Positions 1 to 8,723 of a DNA stretch of 64,000 nt are shown here, piece by piece. Position numbers and translations under genes: made by a program. The number at the start of each line of letters is the position of its first letter. Within the stretch, counting starts at the first letter, position 1. Source of the stretch: Parvularcula sp. (GTDB lineage: Bacteria > Pseudomonadota > Alphaproteobacteria > Caulobacterales > Parvularculaceae); assembly GCA_002704915.1 (NCBI GenBank), contig PAIP01000032.1:41864-105863 (forward strand), read 5' to 3'. The notes under the pieces were generated by a model that had not been told where the DNA came from, ran no database searches, and saw only the letters and a list, made by a program, of their open reading frames with translations.

Positions 1-74
1 TACGGGCGCAAGGCAGGTGGCGGTTGCGCGCGGAATTTGCGACATTCGCCCCGAGATCAGCGAGGACCAAGAAC

Positions 75-1040
75 ATGCTTTCTCAAATGTTGCTGGCGAT
101 GGGGCTTGCCGCCGCGCTCAATTTCTTGGCGATCGGGGCGGGGCTGGTCTTCGCGTCGGGCCGCGCCGCGCCGTTTCGCTTTGTCGGCGCCGTAGGCGCG
201 TTTCTGACAGCGGCCGCCATGGTCATGATCTGGGCCGGAGAAGTCGCCATGCCGTTTTGGCGCAATCTCGCGGAACAGGCTGAGTTTCTTCTGACGCTCG
301 CATCCGGGCCGGTGTTCTTCCTCATTATCGCGTCTCTCGCCGGCGCGGCGCGCCGCTATGGCCTGATTGTAGCGCCGGCCATCGCTGCAGGCGTTATACT
401 GGCAGGGATGTCGGGCGGGGCGCCGGACATTCGCGGCGCCGTGCTTGTTCAGATCGGTTACACCGCCGCAGCGTATGTCGCCGTCATGCGTTTTGCACTC
501 CGTCCCAAGACATTTTATTTTGCGAAAGCGATGGTGTTTGCCCTCGCCGCCATTCATGCAGCACAGCTCTTGCGCATGGCGGGGCCAGGCAACGCCATGC
601 TTGCGCCGATTGTGCCGACCGCAACGGCGATTGTCGCCTCGATCTTCGTCTCTGTGATGGTTGCGCGGCTCGTCGCAACACGCTCCTCTCCAAAGGCTAC
701 TTCGTCCGCGACACTTGAAGACTTGAGAACGGCGCTTGTTCGTGAGAACGCCTATCTCGACCCGGACTTTAAGCTCGCCGATCTTGCGAGCGCGGCGGGA
801 CTGCGGTCGGCCGAGGCCTCGGCGCTGATCAATCAGGAAACCGGCGCCGGCTTTGTGAGCTTTTTAAACTCAGAGCGCCTGCGTCACGCAGCGGCGCTGT
901 TAGCCGCGCCGGAAGAAGAACGCACGTCCATCGAGGCGATTGCGCTGATGTCGGGATTTCGCTCGCGCTCTGCTTTTTACCGCGCCTTTCAGGCGGCGTT
1001 CGGTCAAACGCCCGCCGCATACCGGAAATCGCACGCTTAA
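75..1040 (+). CDS. AraC-family regulator with N-terminal membrane domain
   Basis: Predicted membrane-bound transcription factor. About the first 200 residues form six or seven hydrophobic helices; the last 100 residues form an AraC/XylS DNA-binding domain. The domain shows the LADLASAAGLRSAEAS first helix-turn-helix and an IEAIALMSGFRSRSAFYRAF second one, ending in the usual GQTPAAYRK. The ATG at 75 is preferred over the in-frame ATG at 24 because a GAGGA sequence lies just upstream of it and the protein then begins directly with a membrane helix. The family usually senses a signal at the membrane and regulates nearby genes; the ligand is unknown here. It could control the serine hydrolase that follows 94 bp downstream, which is inference. 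Confidence 0.85.
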   Translation: MLSQMLLAMGLAAALNFLAIGAGLVFASGRAAPFRFVGAVGAFLTAAAMVMIWAGEVAMPFWRNLAEQAEFLLTLASGPVFFLIIASLAGAARRYGLIVAPAIAAGVILAGMSGGAPDIRGAVLVQIGYTAAAYVAVMRFALRPKTFYFAKAMVFALAAIHAAQLLRMAGPGNAMLAPIVPTATAIVASIFVSVMVARLVATRSSPKATSSATLEDLRTALVRENAYLDPDFKLADLASAAGLRSAEASALINQETGAGFVSFLNSERLRHAAALLAAPEEERTSIEAIALMSGFRSRSAFYRAFQAAFGQTPAAYRKSHA

Positions 1041-1070
1041 CCTGTCCTGAAACATCTTTCAGGACAGGTT
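1039..1070 (+). terminator. 14-bp perfect inverted repeat after the AraC gene
   Basis: AACCTGTCCTGAAA and its exact complement are separated by CATC, giving a 14-bp stem with a 4-base loop. The stem begins inside the TAA stop codon of the AraC gene. There is no T-tract after it, so it may act as an RNA-stabilising hairpin or a weak terminator. Confidence 0.5.
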
Positions 1071-1134
1071 CCGGCCTGACCTTCGCGTGAGCCTTTTCCT
1101 ATTCTCGAGGCGATGAGAATGGGAGAAAGCCTGC

Positions 1135-2343
1135 ATGAGAGTGGGAATGTTTGGGATCGTCGCGTGCATGGCGGCGTTTATGTCTGGCGTTGCGGCGGCT
1201 GAGCCATGGGACCCTTGCGGCGAGGTGGCGGCCTGGCCCGGTCGGGAATGGCGACTGACGGAGGCAACGGCGCTCGGATGGGATGCTGCAAAACTGACGG
1301 ACGCCAAAACAAAGTTCGAAATGCTGCAATCGGCGTCCGTCGTCATTGTGCATAAGGGTCGCCTCATCGCGGCGTGGGGCGACGACGCCGAACGCTTTAC
1401 CGCGCAGTCCGTCCGCAAGGGGCTCCTGAATTCGCTTGTCGGCATCCTGGTCGATGACGGCAAGCTCTCTCTGGATGCTACGCTTGCCGATCTCGGTATC
1501 GACGACAGCGAGCCGCCGCTGACCGAAGCCGAAAAACAGGCGAGTTTGCGCGATCTGCTCCACTCGCGATCGGGAATTTTCCATTCCGCGCTCTATGAGG
1601 TTGGCGGGTGGAAGCGGATGCGGGCCGAACTGGCGCGGGAAAAGAGTGAAACTGGCGGATACGCCCCTGGCGACTACTGGATTTACAACAATTGGGATTT
1701 CAATGCGCTCGGCACGATCGTGGAAGACGCGGCAGGCGAGCCTATCGGCGCTTTTTTCGAAGAAAAGATCGCGAAACCCATCGCCATGCAGGATTTCCGG
1801 CCCAAGGACGTTGAGTACACGACAAAAGACCATCCGGCCGAACAGCGCTTCAACAATGTTTCGGATCACCGCGCCTATATGTTCAACATCTCGACGCGCG
1901 ATCTCGCGCGTTACGGCGTCCTTTATCTCGGCTGCGGCAAGTGGAAATCGCGCGAGATCGTCTCAAAAGACTGGGTGCTGGCAAGCCTCGACGGCATCGA
2001 CACGCGGCGGGGACGCGGGCCTGATGAACAACACACGGGTTTTGGCGATTACGGATATCTCTGGCAGATCGACCGGCCCGGCGCGCGCCGTTATCCGGAA
2101 TTGAAGACGCGCGAACCCGCCTATTTCGCCACCGGCAATCGCGGTCATGTGCTTGCGGTGTTTCCCTATCTCGATCTCGTCATCGCGCATCAGGTGGGGA
2201 CCCGCGGGGGCGTCTCCATGGAGGCGCAAAAGAAACGGGCGATCGAGGGCTCTCCCGAAGTCACCGATGAAGAAATGACCGATCTCTTCAAGGCGATCAT
2301 CGCTGCGCACCCCGCAGGCGCGACCGCGTTAGACGGGCAGTGA
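1135..2343 (+). CDS. Secreted serine hydrolase, beta-lactamase (class C/PBP) fold
   Basis: Member of the beta-lactamase/D-alanyl-D-alanine carboxypeptidase-like serine hydrolase family. The first 22 residues are a signal peptide ending in AAA. Ser92-Val-Arg-Lys95 fits the catalytic SxxK motif and Tyr184-Asn-Asn186 fits YxN; a late GNRGH may stand in for the KTG/HxG strand. The family includes esterases, peptidases and amidases, so the substrate cannot be named. Length (402 aa) is typical. It converges on the DUF1203 gene, and the two coding ends overlap by 15 bp. Confidence 0.85.
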   Translation: MRVGMFGIVACMAAFMSGVAAAEPWDPCGEVAAWPGREWRLTEATALGWDAAKLTDAKTKFEMLQSASVVIVHKGRLIAAWGDDAERFTAQSVRKGLLNSLVGILVDDGKLSLDATLADLGIDDSEPPLTEAEKQASLRDLLHSRSGIFHSALYEVGGWKRMRAELAREKSETGGYAPGDYWIYNNWDFNALGTIVEDAAGEPIGAFFEEKIAKPIAMQDFRPKDVEYTTKDHPAEQRFNNVSDHRAYMFNISTRDLARYGVLYLGCGKWKSREIVSKDWVLASLDGIDTRRGRGPDEQHTGFGDYGYLWQIDRPGARRYPELKTREPAYFATGNRGHVLAVFPYLDLVIAHQVGTRGGVSMEAQKKRAIEGSPEVTDEEMTDLFKAIIAAHPAGATALDGQ

Positions 2344-2811
2344 CTGGGCGCGCCTGACCTCGGCGGCGAAGCAGCCATGCGCCGCGTTGTGCGCGTGGAT
2401 ATAGGCGACCTTTTCATCGCTGAACGCCGTCTCTATTTTTTCTTTTGCGTCGCCATTTAAGGCGAGGCTCGCGCCGACGAGGTGGCCGTCTTTGTTGAAG
2501 TGCCGCAAGGCGAGCGGGCGGCTTTCGAGCACCGGCGGCAAGGCATCCGTGAAAGAGGCGGACTCTTTTGCGCTTTCGCGCACATAGATCGCGTAAGTCG
2601 ACCGATAGGGCGTCGCCGCCTTGTGGCTTTCATAGTTGAGCAGCAGAACTGTCTCGCCCGGCTCTGCGTCTTCAAGCGTCACGCGGCAGGGAAAGCCGGG
2701 TTTCGATGTCGCAGTTTTGCGGATCACTCCTCGCCGCTCCAATTCCTCATCGGAAAGGGCGAATAAGGGGGCGAATTCTGCGGCTGACAGGCCGGTGATG
2801 GTGAAAGACAT
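2329..2811 (-). CDS. DUF1203 family protein
   Basis: 160 residues covering the whole DUF1203 family, whose function is unknown. Typical features visible are the CRVTLEDAEPGETVLLLNYESH segment, the AIYVRE strand and a C-terminal HAHNAAHGCF stretch rich in His and Cys. No signal peptide or membrane helix is present, so it should be cytoplasmic. It stands alone, with its stop overlapping the convergent hydrolase gene. Confidence 0.8.
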   Translation of the reverse strand: MSFTITGLSAAEFAPLFALSDEELERRGVIRKTATSKPGFPCRVTLEDAEPGETVLLLNYESHKAATPYRSTYAIYVRESAKESASFTDALPPVLESRPLALRHFNKDGHLVGASLALNGDAKEKIETAFSDEKVAYIHAHNAAHGCFAAEVRRAQSLPV

Positions 2812-2930
2812 GGGGCGGCTCCTTGTTGCGGAGCCTCATACTTTACGTCGCGCCCCGCCGCAGCCACCCGGTTCTTGCGCAACAAAATGTCTATGCGGAT
2901 TCAGGGTTTCTCATTGATTATCTGTCCCGC

Positions 2931-3527
2931 TTAACATGGATCTTTCAATAGGCTTCTGGTAATGGCGCGCGCCAAAACTTTGGCGGCTTTCTTTGCAGAC
3001 CAATGGCAATCGCGGGTAAGCAGCCCCCAAACCTGAACACTAAAAGCGACCCAAAGATAGTCGGCCGCTTCCTGTGTCTTCCATGCGGGTAAGAGAGCGC
3101 CGTCCTTATTGAGAGAGGTGATTAAAATTTTTAGCCAACCTCGCAAATCAGTCATTCGGTCTTCCCATGCGTTGGCGGCGGATTCATCCGTATCCCGCAG
3201 CCTGATCAGGTCGGAAGCGACAGGATAAATCGTCAAGACAAAATCGATCCAAATGGCGATTGATTTTTCCAGGCGCTCATAAGGATCGTGAATCTGAAGA
3301 CAGGAAAGCAGCCGTTCCTCAATTTCAAATCGAATGTCTGCCCGTTTCACCATCGCCATTAGCAACCCGCCACGGCTGCCGAAATGCAGATAGATAGCTT
3401 GCCGACTGACTCCGGCGGCGGCGGCGATGTCTTGCAGCGAGACTTCCGCGCCTTCCTTGCTGATCAGGTCCCATGCAGCATCGAGAATGTGGGTTTGGGT
3501 ATCGGCGGATTTTTGTATGCTTGACAC
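2931..3527 (-). CDS. TetR-family transcriptional repressor
   Basis: The N-terminal helix-turn-helix reads VSLQDIAAAAGVSRQAIYLHFGSR, a textbook TetR DNA-binding domain; the remaining roughly 140 residues are the helical ligand-binding domain. The first in-frame ATG lies far upstream (3656) and would add an unlikely 43-residue tail running through the promoter, so I chose the GTG at 3527, which gives a normal 198-aa protein and has GGAAA upstream. That start codon sits inside one of two palindromes, which suggests tight self-repression and control of the divergent DUF1330 gene. The inducer is unknown. Confidence 0.85.
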   Translation of the reverse strand: MSSIQKSADTQTHILDAAWDLISKEGAEVSLQDIAAAAGVSRQAIYLHFGSRGGLLMAMVKRADIRFEIEERLLSCLQIHDPYERLEKSIAIWIDFVLTIYPVASDLIRLRDTDESAANAWEDRMTDLRGWLKILITSLNKDGALLPAWKTQEAADYLWVAFSVQVWGLLTRDCHWSAKKAAKVLARAITRSLLKDPC

Positions 3528-3559
3528 GTGTAAAGTTTCCGATAATTTACACGTGTAAA
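3521..3559. promoter_or_regulatory. Double palindromic operator and promoter between TetR and DUF1330 genes
   Basis: A perfect 14-bp palindrome TTTACACGTGTAAA lies at 3546-3559 and a one-mismatch copy TTGACACGTGTAAA at 3521-3534, centres 25 bp apart. The first copy also supplies a TTGACA -35 box for the plus strand, with a weak AT-rich -10 about 16-17 bp later. The layout is typical of a TetR autorepressor binding two sites to silence both divergent genes. Confidence 0.75.
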
Positions 3560-3575
3560 GTACGGGAAATTGATC

Positions 3576-4013
3576 ATGGACGTCAATCGACAGGCCAAAA
3601 AGCTCACAGCTTTGTATGCCAAATGGAATTCGCGCTTTGCGCCAAGCGCACAGCAATGGTCGCGAATCTTGTCACAGCCTCCGTCGGAACCAATCACGTT
3701 GGTAAACCTCTTCAAGCTGAGAATGAAAGCGCGCTATCAGGACAGTGAGTTCGCGGGAACAGGAGAAGAAGCATTCCAGCGTTATGCGGCGGTCAGCATG
3801 CCTACAATGGCGCGCATAGGTGGTGAGTTTTTACTCGTCGGCGAATTTTGCGGCTCTTTTATCGGAAGGGATGAAGACTGGGATGTGGTCGCTATCGGGC
3901 GCTATCCCAATCTCGATGCGTTGATCGCGTTACATGAAGATAAAGACTACGTGGCGTGTTTTCGGCACAGGGCGGCGGCATGCGAGCGGCAGATGGTTTT
4001 TGCCTGCGGCTAG
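3576..4013 (+). CDS. DUF1330-family protein
   Basis: A 145-aa cytoplasmic protein of the DUF1330/dimeric alpha-beta barrel type: the [16 protein letters not shown] strand, [14 protein letters not shown] and a [24 protein letters not shown] segment are characteristic. The biochemical role of these proteins is unclear. The ATG at 3576 is preferred to the TTG two codons earlier. It is divergent from a TetR gene with shared operators, so it is probably the repressor's main target. A strong terminator follows. Confidence 0.75.
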   Translation: MDVNRQAKKLTALYAKWNSRFAPSAQQWSRILSQPPSEPITLVNLFKLRMKARYQDSEFAGTGEEAFQRYAAVSMPTMARIGGEFLLVGEFCGSFIGRDEDWDVVAIGRYPNLDALIALHEDKDYVACFRHRAAACERQMVFACG

Positions 4014-4016
4014 ATG

Positions 4017-4050
4017 AAAAAAACCCCGCCGGAGCGGGGTTTTGTTTTTT
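4017..4050. terminator. Bidirectional intrinsic terminator
   Basis: Stem AAACCCCGC / GCGGGGTTT (4021-4029 with 4034-4042) with loop CGGA, followed by a T-rich run on the plus strand and preceded by an A-run that serves the minus strand. It lies between the convergent DUF1330 and etfA genes and can end both transcripts. Confidence 0.9.
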
Positions 4051-4067
4051 CGCCATGTAAGCGTCGA

Positions 4068-4997
4068 TTAAAGCGCGTCGTTGAGTTCCGGCAGCGCCTT
4101 GAAGAGGTCGGCGACGAGGCCGTAATCGGCGACCTGGAAGATCGGCGCCTCTTCGTCCTTGTTGATGGCGACGATGACTTTGGAGTCCTTCATGCCCGCA
4201 AGGTGCTGGATTGCGCCGGAAATGCCGACGGCGATGTAAAGCTCCGGCGCGACGACCTTGCCGGTCTGACCTACCTGATAGTCGTTCGGCACATAGCCCG
4301 CATCGACCGCCGCGCGCGAGGCGCCGACGGCGGCGCCGAGCTTGTCGGCCACGGGGAAGATATATTTCTCGAAATTCTCATAGGAGCCGAGCGCGCGGCC
4401 GCCGGAGATGACGATCTTGGCGCCGGTGAGTTCCGGGCGTTCCGATTCCGTCAGCTCCTCGCCAACGAAAGACGAAAGCCCCGGGTCGTCCGCCGCATCG
4501 ACAGTGACGATCTCCGCCGAGCCGCCGTCGCCCGCCGCGCCAAAGGCGGTGGCGCGCACGGTGATGACTTTCTTGGCGTCGTTCGACTTCACCGTCTGCA
4601 TGGCGTTGCCCGCATAGATGGGGCGCACGAAGGTGTCCGGCGCCTCGACCGCGACGATTTCCGAGATCTGCATGACGTCGAGGAGTGCGGCGACGCGCGG
4701 CATGACGTTCTTGCCGGTGGTGGCCGCGGATTTCAGGATCGCGTCATAGTCGCCCGCGAGGCTGACGATGAGATCGGCAAAAGGCTCGGCGAGGCGATGG
4801 GCGTATTGCTCGCCATCGGCGTGGAGCACCTTGCGGACGCCGTCGATTTTGGCGGCGGCCGCGGCCGCATCGCCCGCGCCGGAGCCCGCGACCAGCACGT
4901 CGACATCGCCGCCGATTTCTTTGGCGGCGGTGACGGTCTTCAGCGTGGAATCGTCGATGGAATTTTCGTGAACGTCTGCGACAACGAGGATGGCCAT
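4068..4997 (-). CDS. etfA: Electron transfer flavoprotein, alpha subunit
   Basis: ETF alpha carries FAD and passes electrons from acyl-CoA and related dehydrogenases to ETF:quinone oxidoreductase. The protein has the N-terminal ETF fold and a clear C-terminal FAD domain with [31 protein letters not shown] and the family signature ending [12 protein letters not shown]...[10 protein letters not shown]. At 309 aa it is full length. Its ATG overlaps the etfB stop by one base (TGATG), indicating translational coupling. Confidence 0.97.
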   Translation of the reverse strand: MAILVVADVHENSIDDSTLKTVTAAKEIGGDVDVLVAGSGAGDAAAAAAKIDGVRKVLHADGEQYAHRLAEPFADLIVSLAGDYDAILKSAATTGKNVMPRVAALLDVMQISEIVAVEAPDTFVRPIYAGNAMQTVKSNDAKKVITVRATAFGAAGDGGSAEIVTVDAADDPGLSSFVGEELTESERPELTGAKIVISGGRALGSYENFEKYIFPVADKLGAAVGASRAAVDAGYVPNDYQVGQTGKVVAPELYIAVGISGAIQHLAGMKDSKVIVAINKDEEAPIFQVADYGLVADLFKALPELNDAL

Positions 4998-5743
4998 CAG
5001 AGCACTCCCTCTTCTTTCAATTTGGAAACGAGTTCTGAGACGCTTTCGACTTTGACGCCGGCTTCGCGTTTCGGCGGCTCGGTGACCTTCACCGTTTCGA
5101 GACGCGGCGCGATGTCGACGCCGTAATCGCCGACCTCTTTCACATCGAGCGGCTTTTTCTTCGCCTTCATGATGTTCGGCAGCGACGCATAGCGCGGCTC
5201 GTTAAGGCGCAAATCCGTGGTGACAATGGCGGGCAGATTGATCGAGACGGTCTGAAGGCCGCCGTCGATCTCGCGCGTGACTTTCAGCGCCTCGCCGTCC
5301 TTTTCGACTTTCGAGGCGAAAGTGCCCTGGCCCCAGCCGAGGAGGGCGGCCAGCATCTGACCGGTCTGGTTCGAGTCGTCGTCGATCGCTTGCTTGCCGA
5401 GAATGACAAGCTGCGGGCTTTCTTCCTCGACGACTTTTTTCAAAAGCTTGGCGACGGCGAGCGGCTCCACCGTTTCGTCCGTCTTGATCAGAATCGCCCG
5501 GTCCGCGCCCATGGCGAGCGCCTGGCGCAACTGGTCCTGCGCCTTTTCCGGGCCGATGGAGATGGCGACGATTTCCTCCGCCGTGCCGGCTTCTTTCAGG
5601 CGGACCGCTTCTTCGACGGCGATTTCGTCGAACGGGTTCATGGACATCTTCACATTGGCGAGATCAACGCCGGTCTGGTCCGATTTCACGCGCACTTTGA
5701 CGTTGTAGTCGATGACGCGTTTCACGGGCACGAGAATCTTCAT
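4997..5743 (-). CDS. etfB: Electron transfer flavoprotein, beta subunit
   Basis: ETF beta is the AMP-binding partner of EtfA in the soluble ETF heterodimer feeding electrons to the quinone pool. The sequence starts [16 protein letters not shown], keeps the [16 protein letters not shown] segment and the [21 protein letters not shown]-binding region, and ends with the arm that wraps around EtfA. Full length at 248 aa. It is the upstream gene of an etfB-etfA operon; about 170 bp separate it from the HIG1-type gene upstream. Confidence 0.97.
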   Translation of the reverse strand: MKILVPVKRVIDYNVKVRVKSDQTGVDLANVKMSMNPFDEIAVEEAVRLKEAGTAEEIVAISIGPEKAQDQLRQALAMGADRAILIKTDETVEPLAVAKLLKKVVEEESPQLVILGKQAIDDDSNQTGQMLAALLGWGQGTFASKVEKDGEALKVTREIDGGLQTVSINLPAIVTTDLRLNEPRYASLPNIMKAKKKPLDVKEVGDYGVDIAPRLETVKVTEPPKREAGVKVESVSELVSKLKEEGVL

Positions 5744-5914
5744 CTCAATTGCTCCTGCGGGAGGTTGGGAAAAAGCCGCCCGGCCGGGCCGGGGGCGGTC
5801 AGTCGAAGCGGACCATAGTCGGGGGTCTTCAAGGTTTCAACGGCCAAAGGCGCCTGCGCGCGAAGAGTTCCGTCAGGCTGGTGGGCGCCGAAGGAAGGGC
5901 CGCTTTTTAAGGCG

Positions 5915-6121
5915 TCAGGAGCCTTTGCCCACGAGCCAGAGAAACAGCATCATCAGCGCAATGGTGACCGCCTGCGCGGCGACGCGCATGCGCATCAGTT
6001 TGTTCGAGTTTTCCTTGGCGAAGCTGCCGCCCTTGGCGAGGGAATAGATGCCGACGCCGAGGATGATGGCGGTGACTAGTAGGCCGATGGGGATCAGGAA
6101 ATAAACAAAGGCTTCCATCAA
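5915..6121 (-). CDS. HIG1-type twin-transmembrane protein
   Basis: A 68-residue protein with two hydrophobic helices (about residues 5-27 and 48-64) joined by a short basic loop, KENSNKLMRMRVAAQA, which matches the HIG1 N-terminal domain. Mitochondrial relatives stabilise respiratory complexes; in alphaproteobacteria such proteins are commonly found near etfBA. Its position directly upstream of etfBA on the same strand fits a respiratory role. Start could be either of two consecutive ATGs. Confidence 0.8.
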   Translation of the reverse strand: MMEAFVYFLIPIGLLVTAIILGVGIYSLAKGGSFAKENSNKLMRMRVAAQAVTIALMMLFLWLVGKGS

Positions 6122-6214
6122 AAAGGCTCCTGAAGCGGAATATTGTCTCAGTCTTGTTGCCGAATATAGGGACGCGGCCTCGCGAATGCCACCGGCTCGG
6201 CGGCGCTTGTGCAG

Positions 6215-7999
6215 CTATGGGCGGCGCTCATCTTGAAGGCGGCTGTGCCAGCGCGGGAAGAAAACGCCCTCCTCGGCTGCGTCATAATGCACCGGCGTCA
6301 GGACGGCTTCCCCTTCATAATAGTCGGCGACGAGCGGCGCGCCGAGCCGATAGAGATAGCCGCGAATATCCGCATCCGCCGGGGCGTCGACCCCGAGCCC
6401 GCCTTCCTCCGGCGGGGCCAGCATGGGCGGCTTCAAATCATTCAGCGCGAAATCCATGCGCACGTCATAGGTCCGTTCCGCCTGAAAGCGTAAAAAACGC
6501 TGGGCGTTGTACCATTGGGATTTCACCTCGCCGTCGGTGCAGGTGTCGAGTTCGGCGCCGTCAGCGCCCCAGCGCCGCTCCGGACAGTGATAGGGATCGA
6601 AGGAAAGGTCCCACAACCGCTCCATGGCGTGGGCGAGATTGAGGCGCACGCGCGTCGCGTCCGACCGCCAATAGGTGAAGGTGCAGGCGTTCTTTTCTTC
6701 TTCGAATGTCTTTATGAGGTCGGCGGCGAGATTGTCGCCCTCATAAGCCACGCCGGGTTCGCCGGCTTCCACATCTTCAACCAGTTTTTGCATGTCCCGG
6801 CGCAATTCGATGAAACTGACTTTGAGGCGCGCGTCGCGCGACGGCGTCGAATATTCCTCCCACTCGCCATAGGTGCCGAAAATATTCGGCGGCAGTTTTT
6901 CGGGATGCGGCTTTAAATGAATCCGTGACGTATAGGCGGCGTCGACGGCGACCTTGCGGGACTTCAAGTCGCCGCAAATGGTCTCAAGCCCGAAGCGCAG
7001 TTCCTCCACCGGATTGTAAACGAAATCGGGCGAGGCGAGCTTGCGGCGCACATAGTCATAATATTTCAGCGTGCGGCCGTTATGTTTGAATTGGCCGTAA
7101 TGCCAGATGCCGGACGGATGCGGTTCCGTGCCGAAATACTGCTCCATGGAAAAGTCGGCGATCTCTTCGTTCTTCGCCGCATATAGCTTGCCGCCATGGA
7201 GCGAGCCGTCTTCGTCGGTCTTCGCGCCCTCGACGCGGATCGGGCGCCAGGCTTTAAGGCCCGCGCCCAGCGCCGGTTTGGAGCGCATGAAGTTCGGGCC
7301 ATAAGCGGTGCGCGTCACCGAATTGTCCGGGTGCGACGCAACGACGAGCACGCGCCCATCCTCAAGCACTTCGTAAACGATGCCCACATGACCGTATATG
7401 TCGTATGCGAGAATGCCTGGCTTTACCGCGCCGCGCTCGATTTTCACCGGATAGAAATCGTCATGGGTTCTGCCGGCGCCGTTTTCGGGATGTGTGCGGA
7501 ACATCGCCGTAGACACTTCGCCGCCAATGCGCGCGATAAAGGCGGGCGCATTCGAGACATAGTTCAAAATCTGCCGGCGCCCGGCGACGACATTGCCTTC
7601 GGTCGAATAGCGAAGGTCCTGGCGAGAGCGGTCCGCGGTGCGCATCGCGTTCTGATAAGAGAAGGGCAGGCCGTTTTTCCACGCATAATAGGCGCGCAGA
7701 ATATAGGCCATGTCGGCGCAGTCGCCGGGAAGGTCCGGGTCCACATGGGAGCGGTAAGGGTTCGCCTCGCTCTTGATGCACGCATCGATGGACGAACAGT
7801 TCGACCGGCCGATAGCCTGAACGAAGGCGGCGTAGCCGGCCTCATCCTTATCGGTCCATTCGGCTTTATAAACTTCCCATCGTTTCCCGGTGTTCACCGC
7901 CGGGGGAATGTCGGCGCTTTGCGCATATGCCGGCGCCAGCCACGTCGCCATCACAGCGGCGGCCCCCAGAATCCGGCCCAAACTCCACGTCACACCCAT
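6215..7999 (-). CDS. Secreted protein with predicted papain-fold (NlpC/P60-like) core
   Basis: A 594-aa protein starting with a signal peptide (cleaved near AYAQS). I do not recognise a named family. Around residues 90-110 GDCADMAYILRAYY resembles the catalytic-Cys helix of papain-fold peptidases, and later YDIYGHVGIVYEV resembles the catalytic-His strand of NlpC/P60 or CHAP domains; the order and spacing fit. The C-terminal half is long, charged and without clear motifs. A peptidoglycan or peptide hydrolase in the periplasm is a reasonable inference, not proven. Confidence 0.6.
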   Translation of the reverse strand: MGVTWSLGRILGAAAVMATWLAPAYAQSADIPPAVNTGKRWEVYKAEWTDKDEAGYAAFVQAIGRSNCSSIDACIKSEANPYRSHVDPDLPGDCADMAYILRAYYAWKNGLPFSYQNAMRTADRSRQDLRYSTEGNVVAGRRQILNYVSNAPAFIARIGGEVSTAMFRTHPENGAGRTHDDFYPVKIERGAVKPGILAYDIYGHVGIVYEVLEDGRVLVVASHPDNSVTRTAYGPNFMRSKPALGAGLKAWRPIRVEGAKTDEDGSLHGGKLYAAKNEEIADFSMEQYFGTEPHPSGIWHYGQFKHNGRTLKYYDYVRRKLASPDFVYNPVEELRFGLETICGDLKSRKVAVDAAYTSRIHLKPHPEKLPPNIFGTYGEWEEYSTPSRDARLKVSFIELRRDMQKLVEDVEAGEPGVAYEGDNLAADLIKTFEEEKNACTFTYWRSDATRVRLNLAHAMERLWDLSFDPYHCPERRWGADGAELDTCTDGEVKSQWYNAQRFLRFQAERTYDVRMDFALNDLKPPMLAPPEEGGLGVDAPADADIRGYLYRLGAPLVADYYEGEAVLTPVHYDAAEEGVFFPRWHSRLQDERRP

Positions 8000-8134
8000 G
8001 GTTTTATTTTAACGCGGGCCGGCGCGTGAGAACAGGGCGGCAAGGCCGCTTCGGCGCGGTTTTCGCCCCTCAAGGGGCAGGGGCTTTCGAAATCCGAGAC
8101 GGAACAGGGGCTTACGAGCCTTGTGCGCGCCTGT

Positions 8135-8593
8135 TTAATAGGCGCGGCGGCGAAATTCCGAATGGGCAAGCGTGCGTCCGATGGGCCAGAGCGCGAAGCC
8201 GGCAAGCTTCAGATGCGCCCAGGCAAAGGGCAGGCCGATAATCGTGATGGCGAGAGCGAACGCCGCGACCACATGGCCGAGCGCAAGCCACCAGCCTGCA
8301 AGCACGAACCAGATCAGGTTGCCGAGAAAACCCAGCGGCCCGGTGCCGATTTCTTCGCCGAACAAAATCTCGCGGTTGATCGGCTTCGCGCCAAACGGCC
8401 ATAGCGTGTAGACGCCATTGTCGAAGGCCGCGCGCGCCCATGGAAGGCCGATGATGGTGATCATCAGCACGAAAGCGGCGACGAACCAGCCGAGCGCCGC
8501 AACGGCGCCGCCGAGCGCCAGCCACAAAATATTGAGCACAAGCGAGAAAACCGAGATCGAGCTTTCATCGCGCAGCGGGTGTTCAGGATACAT
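8135..8593 (-). CDS. YccF-family inner membrane protein
   Basis: YccF proteins are small inner-membrane proteins with a duplicated domain and no firmly known function. Both copies are visible: LNILWLALGGAVAALGWFV...ITIIGLPWARAAF and GNLIWFVLAGWWLALGHVV...ITIIGLPFAWAHLKLA, each followed by a WPFG/WPIG motif. The second of two adjacent ATGs (8593) is chosen because GGAGG then lies six bases upstream. 152 aa is typical. Confidence 0.9.
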   Translation of the reverse strand: MYPEHPLRDESSISVFSLVLNILWLALGGAVAALGWFVAAFVLMITIIGLPWARAAFDNGVYTLWPFGAKPINREILFGEEIGTGPLGFLGNLIWFVLAGWWLALGHVVAAFALAITIIGLPFAWAHLKLAGFALWPIGRTLAHSEFRRRAY

Positions 8594-8723
8594 CATTCGC
8601 CTCCATCGATGAGCATTATATAGGCGCCGGCGCGGCCATTTCATCTCGCTTCACCGCATGAGGCCCGCTATCCGGCGCGCACCGCGCCATAAGGACGCCG
8701 CATTTGGACGCTTGGATTGCGCC

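Noticed and set aside
4014..5126. 370-aa plus-strand frame opposite etfA
   Set aside because: Begins in a terminator and mirrors etfA/etfB; no recognisable domain.
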